Of a DNA stretch of 64,000 nt, positions 1 to 8,786 are shown in pieces. The notes below the pieces were generated by a model. That model did no database searches. It saw only the letters and a program-made list of their open reading frames with translations, and was not told the DNA's origin. Within the stretch, counting starts at the first letter, position 1. The number at the start of each line of letters is the position of its first letter. The stretch covers positions 3,481,501 through 3,545,500 of the forward strand of contig CP082962.1 in the NCBI GenBank assembly GCA_021730285.1, given 5' to 3'. The stretch is from Desulfovibrio sp. JY. GTDB taxonomy: Bacteria > Desulfobacterota > Desulfovibrionia > Desulfovibrionales > Desulfovibrionaceae. Made by a program: the position numbers and the translations under genes.

Positions 1-22
1 GGGCAGAACCCGCAAACGCGAT

Positions 23-57
23 GGCGGCCCGTCAGCGGATCGGCGTGACGGGCCGCC
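23..57. repeat. Inverted repeat after the membrane/spermidine-synthase-like gene
   Basis: Two perfect 12-base arms (23-34 and 46-57) are separated by an 11-base loop, just beyond the stop codon of the minus-strand gene ending at 61. The GC-rich stem could halt transcription, but no U-rich tract follows it on the minus strand, so terminator function is inferred from position only. Confidence 0.45.
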
Positions 58-60
58 CGG

Positions 61-2934
61 TCAAAACGGGCTTTTGAAGCCGAAGGTCTGGGCCAGCCAC
101 TCCATGTACCGGCGCGCCCCGGCCGTGGCTTTCGCGGTCTGGAAGGCCCTGCCGGCCAGGTCCTCGGCTTCGGAGAGTTGCCCGGCCATGCACAGCACGT
201 AGACCCGGGCCGGGGCCAGATTGCTCGGATAGCCCATCTCCTGGGCGCGCTTGAGCTTGGCATCGGCCAGCAGGTAATCGCGGTCGGCCAGGGCCTTGAT
301 GCCGAGCTGGAATTCCGTCTCCGCTGTGGGCTCCATGCCGTGTTCCAGCACCCGGGCGACGATGGCCTGCTTCTTGGCGTCGGATTTCATGAGCCACAAG
401 GGCAGCACGCGCAGGTCCGTCCCGGACAGGACGTAGTTGACGGCCGGCAGCGGCGGCGGCGGGGTGAGCATGTTGTTCAAGTAGGTATTCATGACCTGCT
501 GGGTCTCGAACCAGCCGTCGGCCTTCTCCCGTATTGCCTGGGGCAAAAGCAGCGCCGCCTCGGCGGAATGCTCGAAACGTTCCTTGGAGGCCAGGGCGTC
601 GAGGAGCTTGTTGTGGTCGGCCAGGTATTGCTGCTGCATCTGCGGGCTTTCGGGATAGCCGCGCAGCCGCTTGGGATAGTTGTCGGTCAGCGGCTTGGCG
701 CCGCCGAGATAGTCGGCGAGGGCTTTGCCGTCGAGCATAAAAAGCGCGCCGAGCTGGCCCGGCTTTTCCACGGCGATGTGGCGCAGCCCCGGTCCGGTGC
801 CCGGCGCTTCCCAGGGCTTGGCAAAATCCGCGGCCGGCTTGGGGCCTTTGGGCTTTTTGACGCCCACCATCATCCAGTTGAAGTTGTCGCCGGTCCAAAG
901 CGAGGTATGCTCGAAGACGTCGGCAAAGGCCTTGAGAATGGCCTTGGCGTCGGCAGGCGAAATCTCGAACACCGGCAGCCAATAGGTGACCATGCCGCCG
1001 TCGTTTAGGCGGTCGCGCATGAGCTGGAAGTATTCCCGGGAATAGAGGTTGACCACGCCGGCCATCATGGGCGGCGGCGGCTCGGCCGTGATGATGTCGT
1101 ATTTCTTCGGGGTGGCCAGCAGATAAAAGCGGCCGTCCTCCACGTGGCTGGCCACGCGGGGGTCCTCCAGGGGATTTCGCTCCGGCTTGGGGTAGACGAT
1201 ACTCGCCCCGCGCAGCACGTCGCGGGAGATGTCCACCACGTCGATGGAGGTGAGCCGGCGATCCTCGACCAGGGCCGAGGCCGTGGAGCCCGTGCCGAAG
1301 CAGATGAGCAGCGCCGTTTTCGGGTTCGGCAAAGTAGCTTCCGGGAAATAACCGAAAAGCTTCATGTAGCGCTTGGCGCTGCGGTCCGTGGAGGACATGG
1401 AGTAGCCGTCGGTGACGAGCCTGTAGGCGTAGGGCTCGCCCAGGTAGTCCTGACGGAGGTATTGCAGCGTGCCGGTGACGCCCTCGATGGTGGCCACCAC
1501 CTTCTCCCCGTCCTTGATGAAGTCGGCGCAGGCGCGGTTCAAATAGCCGCGCATGGCCCCGAAGGGAAAAATGGCCAGGAAAAGCACGAAGGCGAATCCG
1601 GACGCCAGCAGGAAGCGGCTGGTGCGCGGCGACGGCCAAGGCTCGACCCGCCCGGCGCAAAGGAGCGCCGGCAGGATGTAAAGGGCGCACAGGATAAAAA
1701 GACTCAGTTCCATGCCCACGGCCGGAATGAGGATGAACCCGGCCACCAGCGGCCCGGCCATGGCCCCGAGCGTGTTGGCCATGGCCACCAGCCCGGCCGA
1801 GCGGGCCCGGTCGCCGACCTCCCGGTGGAAGGCCTCGCCGAGTGTGGTGAAGACCATGCCCGAGACAAACGCGGCCGGAAACATCAAGGCCAGGGACAGC
1901 GCCGTCACATAGCGCCAGTCCAGAGTCTGGTAGACGCTAAACGACAGGTCGGCGGCGGATTCGAACAGGCGAAAGGAGAGCAGGGCGGCCGCTCCGACAA
2001 GCAGGACCAACGGCGCGGTGACCCGGCGTCCGTCGGCCTCGCGGCGTAGCCACCAGCCGGCGAACATGCCGCCAAGGCCGATGCCGGCCAGGATCACGGC
2101 CAGCATCACGGCAAAAGCCAGACTGGTCGAGCGCACGAAGAGTTGGAGAAACCGCGTCCAGACGACCTCGAGGGCCAAAAAGGCCCCTCCGGCCAGAAAC
2201 CCGGCGGCGAGAAGTCGTTTGGCCCGGCCGGTCAGCGGTCTGATCGCCGGCCTGTCGTCTGCGGTCTCCCGGGCCGGTTCCTCCCGGAAGTGCCGGGCTA
2301 CGCCGAGCGCGCCGGCCGCGGCCAGCACGTTGAGCCCGGTCGCGACCATGCCGGTGCCGGAAAGGCCCAGGGGGGCGATGAGCAGCGTTTCACCGGCCAA
2401 CGCCCCAAGACAGGCCCCGAGCGTGTTGACGCCGTAGAGCCGGCCGAGCACCCGGCCGAACTCCCCGGGACGGCGGGTGAGGGCCTTGACCAAAAGCGGC
2501 AGCGTCGCGCCCATGGCCGTGGCCGGCAGCAAAAAGAGCAGGAAGGAAAAGGAAAAGCGCAGGGTATTGAGCAAAAAGGGCTTGCCCAGCGCCGGGCTCA
2601 GCATGGCCCCGAGCCAGACCGACAGCATGGGGAAGCACAAAACGAGCAGAAGCCCCCACACCCCGACCAGCAGTTCCATGGCGGCGTAAAAGCGTACCGG
2701 GTCGAGCACGTCGCGGCCGAAGCGGGAAATGAGCGCGTTGCCGAGGGCCAGACCGCCCATGAAGCTCGAAAGGACCAGGGCGCTGGCGTAGACGCTGACG
2801 CCGAAAACCAGTCCGGCCAGATGCAGCCACAGCGTTTCGAAAAGCAGGGCCGATGCGCCGGAGAGGAGAAACACGACGCCGAGAATCAGGCGATCGCGTC
2901 CGGAGGATGGCGGAAGCACGGTTGCGGCTGGCAT
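61..2934 (-). CDS. Fused multi-pass membrane protein / spermidine-synthase-like protein
   Basis: About 957 aa. The N-terminal half (roughly residues 15-460) is a series of hydrophobic segments typical of the fused MFS/spermidine synthase family. The second half (about 480-700) has a Rossmann methyltransferase-like fold, with the loop ICFGTGSTAS and acidic VVDIS, followed by a helical C-terminal tail. The aspartate-rich catalytic loop of true spermidine synthases (usually DSSDP-like) reads ITAEPPPP here, so aminopropyl transfer is doubtful. I start at the ATG at 2934 (MPAATV); the upstream extension to 3003 is proline/arginine-rich and lacks family character. It lies 65 bp after nth and is the last gene of the fabD-argS-pdaD run. 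The nearby arginine decarboxylase makes a polyamine link tempting, but the substrate is unknown. Confidence 0.8.
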   Translation of the reverse strand: MPAATVLPPSSGRDRLILGVVFLLSGASALLFETLWLHLAGLVFGVSVYASALVLSSFMGGLALGNALISRFGRDVLDPVRFYAAMELLVGVWGLLLVLCFPMLSVWLGAMLSPALGKPFLLNTLRFSFSFLLFLLPATAMGATLPLLVKALTRRPGEFGRVLGRLYGVNTLGACLGALAGETLLIAPLGLSGTGMVATGLNVLAAAGALGVARHFREEPARETADDRPAIRPLTGRAKRLLAAGFLAGGAFLALEVVWTRFLQLFVRSTSLAFAVMLAVILAGIGLGGMFAGWWLRREADGRRVTAPLVLLVGAAALLSFRLFESAADLSFSVYQTLDWRYVTALSLALMFPAAFVSGMVFTTLGEAFHREVGDRARSAGLVAMANTLGAMAGPLVAGFILIPAVGMELSLFILCALYILPALLCAGRVEPWPSPRTSRFLLASGFAFVLFLAIFPFGAMRGYLNRACADFIKDGEKVVATIEGVTGTLQYLRQDYLGEPYAYRLVTDGYSMSSTDRSAKRYMKLFGYFPEATLPNPKTALLICFGTGSTASALVEDRRLTSIDVVDISRDVLRGASIVYPKPERNPLEDPRVASHVEDGRFYLLATPKKYDIITAEPPPPMMAGVVNLYSREYFQLMRDRLNDGGMVTYWLPVFEISPADAKAILKAFADVFEHTSLWTGDNFNWMMVGVKKPKGPKPAADFAKPWEAPGTGPGLRHIAVEKPGQLGALFMLDGKALADYLGGAKPLTDNYPKRLRGYPESPQMQQQYLADHNKLLDALASKERFEHSAEAALLLPQAIREKADGWFETQQVMNTYLNNMLTPPPPLPAVNYVLSGTDLRVLPLWLMKSDAKKQAIVARVLEHGMEPTAETEFQLGIKALADRDYLLADAKLKRAQEMGYPSNLAPARVYVLCMAGQLSEAEDLAGRAFQTAKATAGARRYMEWLAQTFGFKSPF

Positions 2935-2999
2935 GTTGCGCCTCGGACGTCCCGTCCCGCCGCACGCAAAAGGAGGCGGCGGCAAGCGGACGCGTTGGG

Positions 3000-3632
3000 T
3001 CAAAGTCCCATTTTGGGGCAGATGGTATCAAGGACGCAGGCGTCGCAAAGCGGTTTGCGGGCCTTGCATACCGCCCGGCCGTGCAGGACGAGCAGGTGGT
3101 TGACGTCCCCCCAGTCCTTGCGGTCGAAAAGCGGCATCAGATCTTTTTCAATGATGATCGGGTTGTCCGAGGACGTCAAGCCCAGGCGAAAGGACAGCCG
3201 GCGGACGTGGGTGTCCACGGCGATGCCCTCGTGTTTGCCCAGGGCGTTGGAGAGCACGATGTTGGCGGTCTTGCGGGCAACGCCCGGAAGCGAGGTCAGG
3301 GTTTCCATGGTGTCGGGAACGCTCCCGCCATAGTGCTCGACCATGCGCTTCGCCGCAGCCACCAGATTCTTGGCTTTCTGGCGGAAAAAGCCGGTGGAGC
3401 GCACGACCTCCTCCACCGTGGCCACTTCGGCCCGGGCCAGACTGGCCGGATCGGGCCAGCGGTCGAAAAAGTCCGGGGTGACCAGATTGACGCGGGCGTC
3501 CGTGCATTGGGCGGCCAGAACCGTGGCCACCAGCAACTCGTAGGCGCTGACGTAGTGCAGGGCCGGCGTCAGGCCGGGGTAGAGAGGGCGCAGCCGGCGG
3601 AGAATTTCCCGAGCCCGGGCGGCCGTGTCCAT
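3000..3632 (-). CDS. nth: Endonuclease III (DNA glycosylase/AP lyase)
   Basis: Bifunctional base-excision repair enzyme that removes oxidised pyrimidines and nicks the abasic site. About 210 aa, full family length. The helix-hairpin-helix LPGVARKTANIV contains the catalytic Lys, and VDTHVRR the catalytic Asp. The C-terminus carries the four-cysteine 4Fe-4S loop, spaced C-x6-C-x2-C-x5-C. I use the ATG at 3632 (GGAG upstream); an in-frame GTG directly before it at 3635 is the alternative. The gene lies between pdaD and the membrane/spermidine-synthase-like gene, probably in the same operon. Confidence 0.95.
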   Translation of the reverse strand: MDTAARAREILRRLRPLYPGLTPALHYVSAYELLVATVLAAQCTDARVNLVTPDFFDRWPDPASLARAEVATVEEVVRSTGFFRQKAKNLVAAAKRMVEHYGGSVPDTMETLTSLPGVARKTANIVLSNALGKHEGIAVDTHVRRLSFRLGLTSSDNPIIIEKDLMPLFDRKDWGDVNHLLVLHGRAVCKARKPLCDACVLDTICPKMGL

Positions 3633-3698
3633 CACCGGATCTCCAGTGAGGGCGCGACCGCCGGCCCGGAGGGATATATTCCCAGGGAGCGCATGGGG

Positions 3699-4253
3699 TT
3701 AGGGAATGAACACCACCGCCGAGATGGTCGTGGTCCACATGCCGGTGTCACCGGTGGTCACGCAGGGCATGGAGGCCGAATCGATGATCTTGCCGCTCAT
3801 GAGGTAGATCTGGCGGCGTTCGTCGTAGGCGGTCTCCGGATCGAAGTCGATGCCGAGCGTGGTGGCGAGCATGGTGGAGGCGAGGTCCTCGGCGAAGTCG
3901 CCGATTTCCTGCTCCTCAGAACCGAAGGCGGTGTGCTCGGAGATGTAGCCGTAGTTGGATTTGTCGGCCGGAAACGCCATCCCGACGGCCGAGCCGACAA
4001 GGCGGTTTTTCTCGTCCGTGGCGTTACGGGCCATGACGCAAAAGGTGATCTGGCCGGGATTGAGCAGTTTGACGCCTTCGTCCAAGGTGATCAACTGGCA
4101 ATGCGGCGGATAAATACTCGACACATAGACCAGATTGAGTTTTTCGATACCGGCTTCACGCAGGGCAAGCTCGAAAGATTGCAGCTTGTTTTTGTGGCGA
4201 CCGACACCTTTGGTGAAAAACGCCTTGGTGGGGACGAAAGAGCCTGGGATCAT
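3699..4253 (-). CDS. pdaD: Pyruvoyl-dependent arginine decarboxylase
   Basis: 184 aa, full length for PvlArgDC. The enzyme converts arginine to agmatine and needs no PLP: the proenzyme cleaves itself between two serines, leaving a pyruvoyl group on the second. The cleavage motif YVSSIYPP is present with Ser45-Ser46. The C-terminal region around ISEHTAFG is typical of the family. RBS GAGGA lies 6 bases before the ATG. It sits 44 bp downstream of the SPOR-domain gene and 67 bp upstream of nth. Agmatine is a polyamine precursor, which may relate to the spermidine-synthase-like gene two positions downstream. Confidence 0.93.
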   Translation of the reverse strand: MIPGSFVPTKAFFTKGVGRHKNKLQSFELALREAGIEKLNLVYVSSIYPPHCQLITLDEGVKLLNPGQITFCVMARNATDEKNRLVGSAVGMAFPADKSNYGYISEHTAFGSEEQEIGDFAEDLASTMLATTLGIDFDPETAYDERRQIYLMSGKIIDSASMPCVTTGDTGMWTTTISAVVFIP

Positions 4254-4297
4254 GGGCGGTCCTCTTTAATCTGTTTTGCCGCGAAAGCGGGCAATCC

Positions 4298-5101
4298 TCA
4301 TAAGGGTTTTTTGCCGAGAAGTATAGGACCTTTTTCGCCTGTCCGCTTGAGCTCGGCGGCGATCTCCGACTCGGTCCCCTTTAGCCTCACATCCACCCGA
4401 AAGAGCTTGCGATTGCCGGCCGATCCCTCACGAATGGAGGCCGACAGGCCCTTGCGGGAAAGCTCCTTGATCATGTTGTCCGCCTGCTCCTTGGTCTTGA
4501 AGGAGGCCACCTGGTAGCTGGCGGTGAAGCGGCCGGACTCTTTTTTGTCGGCGGCGCGTTCGGCCTTGGTTTTGGACGGTTCCGCCTTGGCCTTTGCCGG
4601 TTCCGCCTTGATCCTGGTCGGTGCGGGCGGCACGACCCTGGCCGCCGGGGGCACCGGCGGCGGCGCGGGAATGGAGGTGGCCGCCGTGGCGGTGCCCATC
4701 GGCGCGACCTTGGCGTCGGGCAGGTCATGGCCCTGGGGACCAGCCGTTTTCTTCCCGTCGACCGGGGATTTCTGGGTGGAATCCGTCACCACCGTGCCGT
4801 CCTTGCCCTGCAAGCCTTCCATGAACTGGAGTTCTTCGGGCTTGAGCACCTTGGGCGGTTCGGCGGGGGCGGCACCTCCCGGCTGGGCGGTTTCGGTGGT
4901 GGGCATCATCTGGGCGATCTGGGGCACGGCCGCCTCGGGCCGGTAGCCCCGGCCGACCAGGATGCCGAGGATGAACACCCAGCACATGCCAAGCACGACC
5001 ACGATACCGACGGAGATGAGGCCGGACATGCTCATCTCGAAGGAGAACTTGCGTGGGCCACCGCGTTCCTGGGTGACGCTTAATCTGTTGAGCAGCTTCA
5101 T
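4298..5101 (-). CDS. SPOR-domain membrane-anchored protein
   Basis: 267 aa when started at the ATG at 5101 (MKLLNRLSV). The longer frame to 5263 runs antiparallel into argS codons and looks like a shadow. One transmembrane helix (about residues 27-49) is followed by a long Pro/Ala/Lys-rich periplasmic linker and a C-terminal SPOR domain (about 190-265: YQVASFKTKEQAD and following), which binds denuded peptidoglycan glycan strands at division septa. It lies 58 bp downstream of argS on the same strand, as SPOR proteins often do. Likely a cell-envelope or division protein; no enzymatic domain seen. Confidence 0.88.
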   Translation of the reverse strand: MKLLNRLSVTQERGGPRKFSFEMSMSGLISVGIVVVLGMCWVFILGILVGRGYRPEAAVPQIAQMMPTTETAQPGGAAPAEPPKVLKPEELQFMEGLQGKDGTVVTDSTQKSPVDGKKTAGPQGHDLPDAKVAPMGTATAATSIPAPPPVPPAARVVPPAPTRIKAEPAKAKAEPSKTKAERAADKKESGRFTASYQVASFKTKEQADNMIKELSRKGLSASIREGSAGNRKLFRVDVRLKGTESEIAAELKRTGEKGPILLGKKPL

Positions 5102-5159
5102 GACATGGGATTCCTTGGCCAAAGTCGCCGCCGCGCGGGCCGGGGCGTCAAAGCAATGC

Positions 5160-6818
5160 CTACATTTTGTCCGGGGCCGACACGCCGAGCAGGTCGAGCC
5201 CGTTTCGCACCACCGTGGCCACGGCGCCAAGCAGGGCCAGCCGCGCCTCGATGAGTTCTTCATCCCCGGCGGTCAGGACCGGGTTGACCGCGTAGTAGTG
5301 GTGGAGCTGGCCGGCCAGGTCGCGCAGGTAAAAACTGACCAGATGCGGGGCGAAGGTCCGGGCCGCCGCCGCCACGGTGTCGGGATACTGCTCCAGGAGC
5401 TTTAAAAGTTCCAGGTCCTCGGCGGTATCCAGCCGGGCGAGCTTTTCCGGCGTGGCCGGGCGGCACGCCACGCCGCGTTCGGCCGCCTTGGCGAAAACCG
5501 ATTTGACCCGGGCATGGGCATATTGGACATAGTAGACCGGATTGTCCATCGACTTTTCTTTCACGGCGTCCAGGTCGAAGTCCAGATGGCTGTCCGATTT
5601 GCGCGAAAGGAACATGAACCGGGCCGCGTCGGCCCCGACCTCGGCCACCACGTCGGCAAGCGTTTCGAACTTGCCGGCCCGGGTGGACATGGCGATCTGC
5701 TCGCCGCCTTTGAGCAGGTTGACGAGCTGGACCAGGATGACCTTGAGGCTCGTTTCGGGATCCCGCCCCAAGGCGGCCACGCAGGCCTTCATGCGCGGCA
5801 CGTAGCCGTGATGGTCCGCGCCCCAGATGTCCACCACCACGTCGAAGCCCCGGTGGAACTTGTCGTCGTGGTAGGCGATGTCCGAGGCAAAGTAGGTGAG
5901 GTCGCCGCCGGATTTGACCAGCACGCGGTCCTTGTCGTCGCCGAAGTTGGTGGTGGCGAACCACAGGGCCCCATCCTTGTCGTAGGCGAGATTTTTCGCC
6001 CGCAGATCGTCGAAGGTGCGGGCCACGGCCCCGGCGGCAAGGAGCTTGGATTCGGGAAACCAGACGTCGTGGCCGACCCGGAAGTCCCGCAAATCCTTCT
6101 TGATGCCGTCCAGGATCTCTTTTTCGCCGTACAGGCGGCAGATGTCGGTGGCCTTGTCCTCGGGCATGGCGAGAAGGGCCTCACCCTCACGGTCGAGCAG
6201 TTCCCTGGCCAGGTCCTTGACGTAGTCTCCCCGGTAGTAATCCTCGGGCTCGGTCACGTCCTTTCCGGCCAGTTCCCGGCAGCGGTAGAGGATGGATTGG
6301 CCGAGGATACGCATCTGGCGACCGGCATCATTAATATAATACTCGGTTTCGACGGTGAACCCGGCCGCGCGCAGCACCCTGGTCAGGCTGTCGCCCACGG
6401 CCGCGCCCCGGCCATGGCCGATGTGCAGGGGCCCGGTCGGGTTGGCCGAAACGAACTCGACCTGGATTTTCGTTCCCGCGCCGATGGCGAGCCGGCCGTA
6501 GCCTTCGCCGTCGGCAGCCACGTCGAGGACGGTGCGTTGCCAGAAGGCCGGCGTATAGGTCACGTTGATAAAGCCCGGCCCGGCGACGGCCACGTCGGCC
6601 AGATCGGGACTTGCCGCCACAAGCGCCTCTCGCAGTTCCCCGGCCAGCTGGCGAGGCGGCAGCTTGGCCTCCTTGGAGGCCATCATGGCCACGTTGGTGG
6701 CCAGGTCGCCATGGGATTTGTCCCGGGGCGCTTCGATGGTGGTCTTGACCGGCCAGGCGATGCCGCGCTTGGCCAGGGCTTCTTCCAAAAGCCCGCGCAG
6801 ATGCTCCGTTGCCCGCAT
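5160..6818 (-). CDS. argS: Arginyl-tRNA synthetase
   Basis: 552 aa, full length class Ia aminoacyl-tRNA synthetase charging tRNA-Arg. The N-terminal additional domain (residues 1-100) is followed by the HIGH motif (LHIGHG, about 131-136), and the KMSK-equivalent region reads IAMSTRAGKF, a common variant in ArgRS. The C-terminal anticodon-binding helical domain ends with APDKM. The ATG at 6818 lies only 3 bases after the fabD stop codon, so the two genes are almost certainly co-transcribed and probably translationally coupled. Confidence 0.97.
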   Translation of the reverse strand: MRATEHLRGLLEEALAKRGIAWPVKTTIEAPRDKSHGDLATNVAMMASKEAKLPPRQLAGELREALVAASPDLADVAVAGPGFINVTYTPAFWQRTVLDVAADGEGYGRLAIGAGTKIQVEFVSANPTGPLHIGHGRGAAVGDSLTRVLRAAGFTVETEYYINDAGRQMRILGQSILYRCRELAGKDVTEPEDYYRGDYVKDLARELLDREGEALLAMPEDKATDICRLYGEKEILDGIKKDLRDFRVGHDVWFPESKLLAAGAVARTFDDLRAKNLAYDKDGALWFATTNFGDDKDRVLVKSGGDLTYFASDIAYHDDKFHRGFDVVVDIWGADHHGYVPRMKACVAALGRDPETSLKVILVQLVNLLKGGEQIAMSTRAGKFETLADVVAEVGADAARFMFLSRKSDSHLDFDLDAVKEKSMDNPVYYVQYAHARVKSVFAKAAERGVACRPATPEKLARLDTAEDLELLKLLEQYPDTVAAAARTFAPHLVSFYLRDLAGQLHHYYAVNPVLTAGDEELIEARLALLGAVATVVRNGLDLLGVSAPDKM

Positions 6819-6821
6819 GGC

Positions 6822-7772
6822 TCAAGCCTCCAGGGCGGCCGCGCCGGCCGGGTCGTTTATGGACACGGCGGCGTATTCGCCCCCGGCGTCCTTGAGATTG
6901 GCGGAAGCGAGCTTGGTCAGGACGTTTTTGGGGCCGAGCTCGACAAAGGTGCGCGCCCCGGCCGCGTGCAAGGCGGCCATGGTGTCGATCCAGCGCACCT
7001 GCGAGGTCATCTGGCGGCAGATGAGCTCCAGCGCCTTGCCGGGATCGCTCTCGGCCGCGCCGGTCACGTTGAAAAAGACCGGGGCCGTGGTTTGTGCGCG
7101 CAGCCCGGCCTTGCGCAGGGCCTTTTCCAGCTCCCTGGCCGGCTCGGCCATAAGCGGGCAATGGAACGCGCCGCTGACGGCCAGGGGAATGGCCCGGCCC
7201 TTGCGCGCCTTGGCCAGTTCGGCGGCCGCCGCGACCGCTTCGGCCTCGCCGGAAATGACGAACTGACCCGGGGAATTGTAGTTGGCGATCACCAGCAGCT
7301 TGCCCGTATCGTTTTGGGCCGTGGCCACCACGTCCTCGATGGCCTCGAGGGAAAGCTTGAGCACGGCGGCCATCTTGCCGTCGCCGCCGGCGGCCTCGGC
7401 CATGAGCCGGCCACGCAGGCTGGTAAGCTCCAGCGCCGCCGGCACCTCGAGCATGCCCGAAGCGGCCAGGGCGGCATATTCGCCAAGGCTGTGCCCGGCA
7501 AAGCCGACCACGCCGGAAAGTTTATCGCGAAGCGCCAGCCACAGCCCGAGGGTGGCGGCGGTCATGGCCGGTTGCAGGGCGCGGGTGTCGGCCATGGCCG
7601 TTTCGTCGCCCTCCCAATAGATCTCGCGCAGGGGAAGCCCCGAGGCCTTTTCGGCCAGAAGCCACAGTTCGGCCGCGTCGGCGGAAGCTTCGGCCAGGGC
7701 CCGGCCCATGCCTTTTTCCTGCGAACCCTGGCCGGGAAAAAGCACGGCCAGGCGGTTTTCGGTTGCGCTCAC
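6822..7772 (-). CDS. fabD: Malonyl-CoA:ACP transacylase
   Basis: 316 aa; loads malonyl groups onto acyl carrier protein for fatty-acid synthesis. The nucleophile motif GHSLGE (Ser95), the N-terminal FPGQGSQ and the later FHCPLM histidine motif are all present. The start codon is GTG, with a strong AAGGAG site 8 bases upstream. First gene of the minus-strand operon continuing into argS; it diverges from rsmG across 96 bp. Confidence 0.96.
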   Translation of the reverse strand: MSATENRLAVLFPGQGSQEKGMGRALAEASADAAELWLLAEKASGLPLREIYWEGDETAMADTRALQPAMTAATLGLWLALRDKLSGVVGFAGHSLGEYAALAASGMLEVPAALELTSLRGRLMAEAAGGDGKMAAVLKLSLEAIEDVVATAQNDTGKLLVIANYNSPGQFVISGEAEAVAAAAELAKARKGRAIPLAVSGAFHCPLMAEPARELEKALRKAGLRAQTTAPVFFNVTGAAESDPGKALELICRQMTSQVRWIDTMAALHAAGARTFVELGPKNVLTKLASANLKDAGGEYAAVSINDPAGAAALEA

Positions 7773-7868
7773 GTTCGCCTCTCCTTAGAGATTTTTCGCG
7801 TCATTTAGGCCGCGATTGGTAGAGCAATGGGCTCAAATGTGCAACGGTCAATTTAATGGGGGATACGC

Positions 7869-8567
7869 ATGCCGCAAAGCGATACGACGCCCGATGCCGC
7901 CGCCGTGGCCGTGGCCGCCGCGACACTCGGACGGGAACTTTCGCCGGACCAGGCGACGATGCTTGCCGGCTACCTGCAGCTTCTCACGCGCTTTCGGCGC
8001 AGGATCAACCTGGTCGGGCCGCAGGACTGGCCGACCATGCTGGAAACCCTTGTGGCCGACTCCTGGCATCTGGCCGATTTCCTGGCCGGTCCCGAAGCGA
8101 AAAACGTACTGCCGCCGGGAGACGCGCCCGTGGTGGGGCTGGATTTCGGAGCCGGGGCGGGGCTGCCCGGCATCGGCCTGCGGCCTTTTTTCAACCGGGG
8201 GCCGTATTACCTGCTCGAGTCCCGGCAAAAGCGGTGCGTGTTTCTGGCCGAGGTGACGGCAAGGCTTGGTCTTTCCGGGATGCATGTGGCCGAGGGACGG
8301 GTGGAGCGCACCGTGCCGGACATTCTGGCCGGCCATCCGGGCGCGTTCGTCTTGTGCGTCAGCCGCGCCTTCGCTCCCTGGCCCCGGTTTCTGGAAATAT
8401 GCCGGGAATTGGTGCCGGACCCCCTGGCGGTTGTGACCATGACCGGCGAGGCCACGACCGGGGAAAAGACGCCGCCGGGCTGGGAGCTGGCCGCGGGCGT
8501 AAGCTACCCCAGCGCCGGCAGGACGCGTCATCTCTCGCTTTTTTCCTGCTCCACGGCGTCCATGTAG
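7869..8567 (+). CDS. rsmG: 16S rRNA (guanine-527-N7) methyltransferase
   Basis: 232 aa, family length. RsmG/GidB methylates G527 in the 530 loop of 16S rRNA using SAM. The SAM-binding motif LDFGAGAGLPGIGL is clear, and the N-terminal INLVGP and later CVSRAFAP match the family. The last 40 bases overlap, on the opposite strand, the 3' end of the small ORF at 8528-8758. The usual partner mnmG/gidA is not adjacent. Confidence 0.93.
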   Translation: MPQSDTTPDAAAVAVAAATLGRELSPDQATMLAGYLQLLTRFRRRINLVGPQDWPTMLETLVADSWHLADFLAGPEAKNVLPPGDAPVVGLDFGAGAGLPGIGLRPFFNRGPYYLLESRQKRCVFLAEVTARLGLSGMHVAEGRVERTVPDILAGHPGAFVLCVSRAFAPWPRFLEICRELVPDPLAVVTMTGEATTGEKTPPGWELAAGVSYPSAGRTRHLSLFSCSTASM

Positions 8568-8758
8568 GCGTCCTTGAAAATGAGCCGGGTGGCCGTGGCG
8601 TCGGCGAGATCGGACAGGTCCATGAGGGATTCCAGGAAATCGAGGATCTCCCCCTTGTCGGCTTCCGAAGCGTTTTCAAAGTCGAAGACCAGGTCGCCGG
8701 ATTCGAAATAATGGCGCAATTTGTCCAGATAGTTCTGGTCGAGAAGGGGAAAGGGCAT
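8528..8758 (-). CDS. Small acidic protein of unknown function
   Basis: 76 aa, rich in Asp and Glu, predicted helical, with no motif I recognise. It begins 28 bases after rlmH on the same strand and has an AAGGCGG-like site before its ATG, which supports it as a second gene of an rlmH operon. Its 3' end overlaps the end of rsmG by 40 bases tail-to-tail. Confidence 0.6.
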   Translation of the reverse strand: MPFPLLDQNYLDKLRHYFESGDLVFDFENASEADKGEILDFLESLMDLSDLADATATRLIFKDAYMDAVEQEKSER

Positions 8759-8786
8759 GGGGTCCGCCTTTTGCCTGGGAAAAATG

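Noticed and set aside
2143-3333. 396-codon open frame on the plus strand
   Set aside because: Antisense to the membrane/spermidine-synthase-like gene and nth; no domain and composition typical of a GC-rich shadow frame.
5514-7808. 764-codon open frame on the plus strand
   Set aside because: It is antisense to argS and fabD, both unambiguous genes; the translation is Gly/His/Arg-rich shadow sequence with no domain.
7813-7834. Short segment resembling a tRNA D-arm upstream of rsmG
   Set aside because: Only about 20 bases match; no acceptor stem, anticodon or T-arm nearby.
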